NCBI GenBank assembly: GCA_030637365.1
Contig: DAOWGR010000037.1
Span: 1 to 8,121, forward strand
Direction of reading: 5' to 3'
Length of the DNA: 8,121 nucleotides
DNA from: Elusimicrobiota bacterium
GTDB lineage: Bacteria; Elusimicrobiota; Elusimicrobia; Elusimicrobiales; UBA9959
Each line of letters starts with the position of its first letter. Within the stretch, counting starts at the first letter, position 1. The notes under the pieces are model-generated. The model was not told where the DNA came from, did no database searches, and saw nothing but the letters and a program-made list of their open reading frames with translations. Position numbers and translations under genes: made by a program. Positions 6,172 through 8,121 of this stretch are shown one piece after another.

Positions 6172-6258
6172 GGAAGGGTGGCCGAGCGGTTGAAGGCGCA
6201 GACCTGGAAAGTCTGTAAACTCGCAAGGGTTTCGAGGGTTCGAATCCCTCCTCTTCCG
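6172..6258 (+). tRNA. tRNA-Ser (anticodon GGA)
   Basis: An 87-nt class II tRNA with a long variable arm. The acceptor GGAAGGG (6172-6178) pairs with CTCTTCC (6251-6257), including one G-T wobble, with discriminator G6258. The anticodon stem CAGAC/GTCTG holds loop CTGGAAA with GGA at 6206-6208, reading UCC and UCU. The T stem is GAGGG/CCCTC around TTCGAAT (6239-6245). The 3' CCA is not encoded. It is probably co-transcribed with tRNA-Tyr and is followed 16 nt later by a terminator. Confidence 0.96.
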
Positions 6259-6273
6259 TACTTTTTTATATCC

Positions 6274-6306
6274 GTGAAAACGATTATAATCGTTTTCACT
6301 TTTTTT
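6274..6306 (+). terminator. Palindromic terminator of the tRNA transcript
   Basis: A perfect 26-bp palindrome at 6274-6299 (arms GTGAAAACGAT and ATCGTTTTCAC with a central TATA) is followed directly by seven Ts on plus. The minus strand lacks an adjacent T-run, so it acts on the plus-strand tRNA transcript. Confidence 0.85.
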
Positions 6307-6315
6307 ATAAAGTAT

Positions 6316-6391
6316 AAAAGGTAACAGGTGCCTTTTGAGTCTTCCTTGGAGAGATATTTTTAAAATGGCAAAAAGGCACCTGTTACCTTTT
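6316..6391. mobile_element. 76-bp REP/MITE-like element with 21-bp perfect terminal inverted repeats
   Basis: The 21-nt arm at 6316-6336 (AAAAGGTAACAGGTG then CCTTTT) is the exact reverse complement of 6371-6391, with a 34-nt spacer. Each arm is itself nearly palindromic, with AAAAGG and CCTTTT at its ends. That symmetry is typical of REP sequences mobilised by REP-associated (Y1-type) transposases; no transposase is in the window. It ends 3 nt past the stop of the prepilin peptidase gene and could also end that transcript, though there is no adjacent long U-run on minus. Confidence 0.65.
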
Positions 6392-6394
6392 GAA

Positions 6395-7180
6395 TTATAT
6401 ATAGAAAAAGAAGGTGTTTATTCCGATAAATGAATACATATTTATAATGGCGGCCAAAGAAAGGAAAGGGCCGAAAGGAATATGATCAAACCTTTTGGCT
6501 TTTTTAAGTATCATCAATGTTATTCCATAAACGGAACCGAATAATGAAGCTATTATAAGAGAAGACAAAATACCTTCAACTCCCAGCATCGCGCCAATGG
6601 CGGCCATAAGAAAAATATCCCCGTCTCCAACCGCCTCTTTTTTATAAATTTTCTTGCCTATAAAAGCCAATAACCATATTAAAGCCGCCCCCGCGAAAGC
6701 GCCTATGGCCGATTGCGCCAATTTTTGAAGCGGAGCGCCTGAAAAATACGGATTAAAAAAAGAAAAAGATAAGCCCACAAAGCCTATGGCATATGAAAAC
6801 ATATCGGCTATCATCATAGTTTCAAAATCAATAATCGCTATAACGATGAATATATAACTTGAAATAAGAACGGCGACAAGCCAAAAAGGATTTGAACTCC
6901 ATTTAAAAAACATCAACGCGGTTATAAAAGCGGTTATCAATTCGGTAACGGGATAAACAAAAGAAATGGGGTCTTTACAATTTCTGCATTTGCCTTTCAA
7001 TATTATAAAACTTAAAACGGGAATATTATCATAAAACTTGAGAGAATTGGAGCATTTGGGGCATAAAGAACGGGGCTTTATTACAGATAATCTTTTGGGA
7101 ATCCTGTAAATACAAACATTAAGAAAACTGCCTATCATCAAGCCGATAACGGCCGCTATAAAAATCAGAATTATTTCCAT
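6395..7180 (-). CDS. pilD: Prepilin peptidase / leader peptidase (PilD type, A24 family)
   Basis: A polytopic membrane aspartyl protease (261 aa) that removes type IV prepilin leaders and, in many members, N-methylates the new N-terminus. The N-terminal domain has GSFLNVCIYRIP at 17-28 and two zinc-type pairs, Cys40/43 (CPKC) and Cys65/68 (CRNC). The catalytic aspartates are Asp118 (AIIDFET) and Asp188 in the GDGD motif (185-188) followed by LMAAIGAMLG. IPFGPFL at 234-240 is the usual late motif. Several hydrophobic helices fill the rest, and length is normal. The ATG at 7180 leaves GSFLN at the expected distance from the start, but no ribosome site is visible, so it may be weakly translated or leaderless. 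Its natural substrate is likely the pilin at 7383-7853. Confidence 0.96.
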   Translation of the reverse strand: MEIILIFIAAVIGLMIGSFLNVCIYRIPKRLSVIKPRSLCPKCSNSLKFYDNIPVLSFIILKGKCRNCKDPISFVYPVTELITAFITALMFFKWSSNPFWLVAVLISSYIFIVIAIIDFETMMIADMFSYAIGFVGLSFSFFNPYFSGAPLQKLAQSAIGAFAGAALIWLLAFIGKKIYKKEAVGDGDIFLMAAIGAMLGVEGILSSLIIASLFGSVYGITLMILKKAKRFDHIPFGPFLSLAAIINMYSFIGINTFFFYI

Positions 7181-7193
7181 AATCGTTAAATCT

Positions 7194-7328
7194 ATGGCTA
7201 AACACGGCCAAATTACCCTGCCACCCGCTTATCCTATGAAAGACGATGAAAAATATAGTCCCATTTTTAGCGGGAAACCAGACGGGTCGTGTTACGCAAA
7301 CACATCAATCGCGGAAAACGCGGAATAA
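7194..7328 (+). CDS. Small hypothetical protein (44 aa), or a structured RNA read as an ORF
   Basis: A frame from ATG 7194 to TAA 7326-7328, opposite in strand to the pilus genes. The peptide starts MAKHGQITLPPAYPMKDDEK and includes SPIFSGKPDGSCYANTS; it is hydrophilic with no signal or membrane segment, and I do not recognise it. In favour of a gene: the stop runs straight into a terminator that also works on plus, and composition differs from the AT-rich spacer usual here. Against: no ribosome site, a start only 13 nt from the divergent peptidase start, and several nested stems (7201-7293) that would also suit an RNA. A second in-frame ATG at 7236 would give 30 aa. Confidence 0.4.
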   Translation: MAKHGQITLPPAYPMKDDEKYSPIFSGKPDGSCYANTSIAENAE

Positions 7329-7370
7329 AAAAAGCCCCGCTTCATATAAGATAAAGCGGGGCCCTTTTTT
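7327..7370 (-). terminator. Bidirectional terminator between the pilin gene and the small ORF
   Basis: A 9-bp stem, GCCCCGCTT (7334-7342) and AAGCGGGGC (7354-7362), closes an 11-nt loop. Seven As (7327-7333) give a U-run on minus and six Ts (7365-7370) give one on plus. On minus it follows the pilin stop by about 20 nt; on plus it directly follows the stop of the 44-codon frame. Confidence 0.9.
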
Positions 7371-7382
7371 AATCAAAAAACA

Positions 7383-7853
7383 TCAATAAGTCGTCCAAGA
7401 AAAGCCTTTGAGGTCAAGTTCCGTGCAATTTACAATGAAATTGCCCCACTGATTATTAACTGTCATGTCATTTGCGTAAGCCCAACCACCGACATTCGCT
7501 GTGCCAGTGACACCTACCATCGCTCCGGCTACCGACATTGAAGAATAAGTGATAGTATCGTCAGAATCACTCTTTCCTGTTTTGGGAAGCTTAGCATCCG
7601 GCATTTTGTTGAAGTACTTGGCGTCAACGGCCAATGAAGCCAGATCATCATTGGGGAACATACCTTCATTGTCTCCGTAATAGATCTGCAGAGAACTCCT
7701 GACTGTGGACAAACCGCCTTTTGTCGCTCCTTCTTTTGATTTGCTGATAAGGTCGGCAAATTTCGGTATGGCTATTGCGGCAAGAATACCGATAATCGCG
7801 ACCACGATCATAAGTTCGATCAAGGTGAAACCTTTATTCGCTCTTTTTTTCAT
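7383..7853 (-). CDS. Type IV pilin / pseudopilin major-type subunit
   Basis: A secreted pilus subunit (156 aa) with a class III leader MKKRANKG cleaved after Gly8, giving mature Phe1 (N-methylated in the family) and the required Glu5 (residue 13) in FTLIELMIVVAIIG. The hydrophobic helix runs to about residue 33, then KSKEGATKG and IYYGDNEGMFP, a pattern of short pilins in several little-studied phyla. The globular part is short and has a single Cys near the C-terminus (NCTEL), so the disulfide-bonded loop of many type IVa pilins is absent. The ATG at 7853 has AGGAGG 5 nt upstream. It has its own strong promoter and a terminator, so it is a single-gene unit, as expected for an abundant subunit. 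A minor pseudopilin or a secretion-system pseudopilin is possible. Confidence 0.95.
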   Translation of the reverse strand: MKKRANKGFTLIELMIVVAIIGILAAIAIPKFADLISKSKEGATKGGLSTVRSSLQIYYGDNEGMFPNDDLASLAVDAKYFNKMPDAKLPKTGKSDSDDTITYSSMSVAGAMVGVTGTANVGGWAYANDMTVNNQWGNFIVNCTELDLKGFSWTTY

Positions 7854-7858
7854 TTTTT

Positions 7859-7896
7859 CCTCCTATCCGGATAAATAGATAGATGATAACCGGATA
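7859..7896 (-). promoter_or_regulatory. Pilin ribosome site flanked by a leader hairpin
   Basis: AGGAGG (7859-7864) is the ribosome site of the pilin gene. Immediately upstream, TATCCGG (7864-7870) and CCGGATA (7890-7896) are exact complements around a 19-nt loop, so the mRNA leader can form a 7-bp hairpin whose 3' arm touches the ribosome site. It may stabilise the mRNA or tune translation; function is inferred. Confidence 0.55.
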
Positions 7897-7904
7897 TTAC
7901 TAAA

Positions 7905-7933
7905 AGTGTACCCTATATATTAATGAATGTCAA
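7905..7933 (-). promoter_or_regulatory. Strong sigma-70-type promoter of the pilin gene
   Basis: On minus, a perfect -35 TTGACA (7928-7933), a 17-nt spacer and -10 TACACT (7905-7910). The predicted transcript begins near 7898, about 45 nt before the ATG. This is the best promoter match in the window and fits an abundant structural protein. Confidence 0.75.
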
Positions 7934-7942
7934 TAAGTATTT

Positions 7943-7966
7943 TTTAGTATAACTAAAGTCACTAAA
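7943..7966. promoter_or_regulatory. Phased hexamer repeats upstream of the pilin promoter
   Basis: TTTAGT (7943-7948), ACTAAA (7952-7957) and ACTAAA (7961-7966) start exactly 9 nt apart; the first is the inverted form of the other two. They lie 10-33 bp upstream of the -35, where an activator would bind. No matching regulator is in the window, and the AT-rich setting makes chance possible. Confidence 0.3.
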
Positions 7967-8052
7967 ATAACGAAAAAAACTCTATGGCAACAAGGTTATT
8001 TAGGCAATTTTAGGAAGCAGGGAATTAGATTATTTACGCGGCGTTCACCCCA

Positions 8053-8111
8053 CCACTTCTTTTATCGCATCTTGCCACAGGCAAGATAAATACACAAAGT
8101 GGATTTTTTTT
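8053..8111 (+). terminator. Terminator-like nested hairpin at the window edge
   Basis: An inner 8-bp perfect stem, ATCTTGCC (8069-8076) and GGCAAGAT (8080-8087), has a 3-nt loop and is enclosed by CCACTT (8053-8058) and AAGTGG (8097-8102). Eight Ts follow at 8104-8111 on plus. It could end a plus-strand transcript, but I find no plus-strand gene in 7970-8050, so it may instead be a small hairpin repeat. Confidence 0.4.
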
Positions 8112-8121
8112 AGTTTTACTG

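Noticed and set aside
5972..6226. Frames on both strands covering the tRNA region (5972-6226 minus, 6018-6218 plus)
   Set aside because: They translate tRNA and pseudo-tRNA sequence; the repeated WKGGRAV in the plus frame is just the duplicated tRNA-Ser 5' end.
7181..7330. Cyclic di-GMP, cobalamin or ZTP riboswitch before the peptidase gene
   Set aside because: I compared both strands with the conserved cores I know; fragments such as GGGTCGTGT are suggestive, but no core is complete.
7529..7759. Minus-strand frame of 76 codons
   Set aside because: An alternate frame inside the pilin gene with no family features.
8034..8120. C-terminal end of an upstream minus-strand gene (28 open codons ending at TAA 8034-8036)
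   Set aside because: The stretch is short, unrecognised, and overlaps the nested hairpin; too little to call a gene, though it cannot be excluded without the next bases.
1..8121. UGA recoding as in Gracilibacteria or SR1
   Set aside because: hypC and the pilin end normally at TGA at family-appropriate lengths, and conserved Gly positions use GGN codons.

Overview
This is an AT-rich bacterial window in which all the clearly recognisable protein genes lie on the minus strand and two tRNA genes lie on the plus strand. The gene set (hypC, hypD, hypE and hypF for [NiFe]-hydrogenase maturation, then a type IV pilin and its prepilin peptidase) and the many small hairpin and heptamer repeats suggest an uncultured, anaerobic, hydrogen-metabolising lineage. 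The pilin resembles those of Elusimicrobiota or Omnitrophota-like bacteria, but that placement is from memory and weak. UGA is used as a normal stop (hypC and the pilin both end in TGA), which argues against UGA-recoding groups.

Hydrogenase-maturation region (1-5624, read right to left): hypC and hypD overlap by ATGA and end at a strong bidirectional terminator at 4250-4272. A LysR-type regulator, hypE (GTG start, strong ribosome site, C-terminal Cys), an unnamed five-helix membrane protein and the N-terminal 345 codons of hypF follow. HypF makes the carbamoyl ligand and hands it to the C-terminal Cys of HypE. HypE dehydrates it to cyanide, and HypC-HypD assemble the Fe(CN)2CO unit. The structural hydrogenase genes, hypA and hypB are not in the window. 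The regulator and the membrane protein are the non-standard members of the cluster.

RNA region (5640-6310): tRNA-Tyr(GTA), a truncated tRNA-Ser copy interrupted by two GC-rich hairpins, an intact tRNA-Ser(GGA) and a palindromic terminator, all on plus. A 76-bp element with 21-bp perfect terminal inverted repeats sits between these and the prepilin peptidase gene.

Pilus region (6395-8121): a prepilin peptidase and a type IV pilin, both on minus, separated by a bidirectional terminator and a 44-codon plus-strand reading frame that could instead be a structured RNA. The pilin has the best promoter in the window (TTGACA-N17-TACACT), a hairpin abutting its ribosome site, and 9-nt-phased hexamers upstream of the -35.

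A recurring theme is repeat DNA at gene edges. Three arrays of one degenerate heptamer (about CARGYNN) occur, one of which encodes the C-terminal tail of the membrane protein and two of which form an inverted pair in the leader of the LysR gene. The LysR protein also ends in an anomalous GC-rich tail. I see no convincing new multi-gene system. The best candidates for something undescribed are the membrane protein inside the hyp cluster and the small ORF/RNA at 7194-7370.
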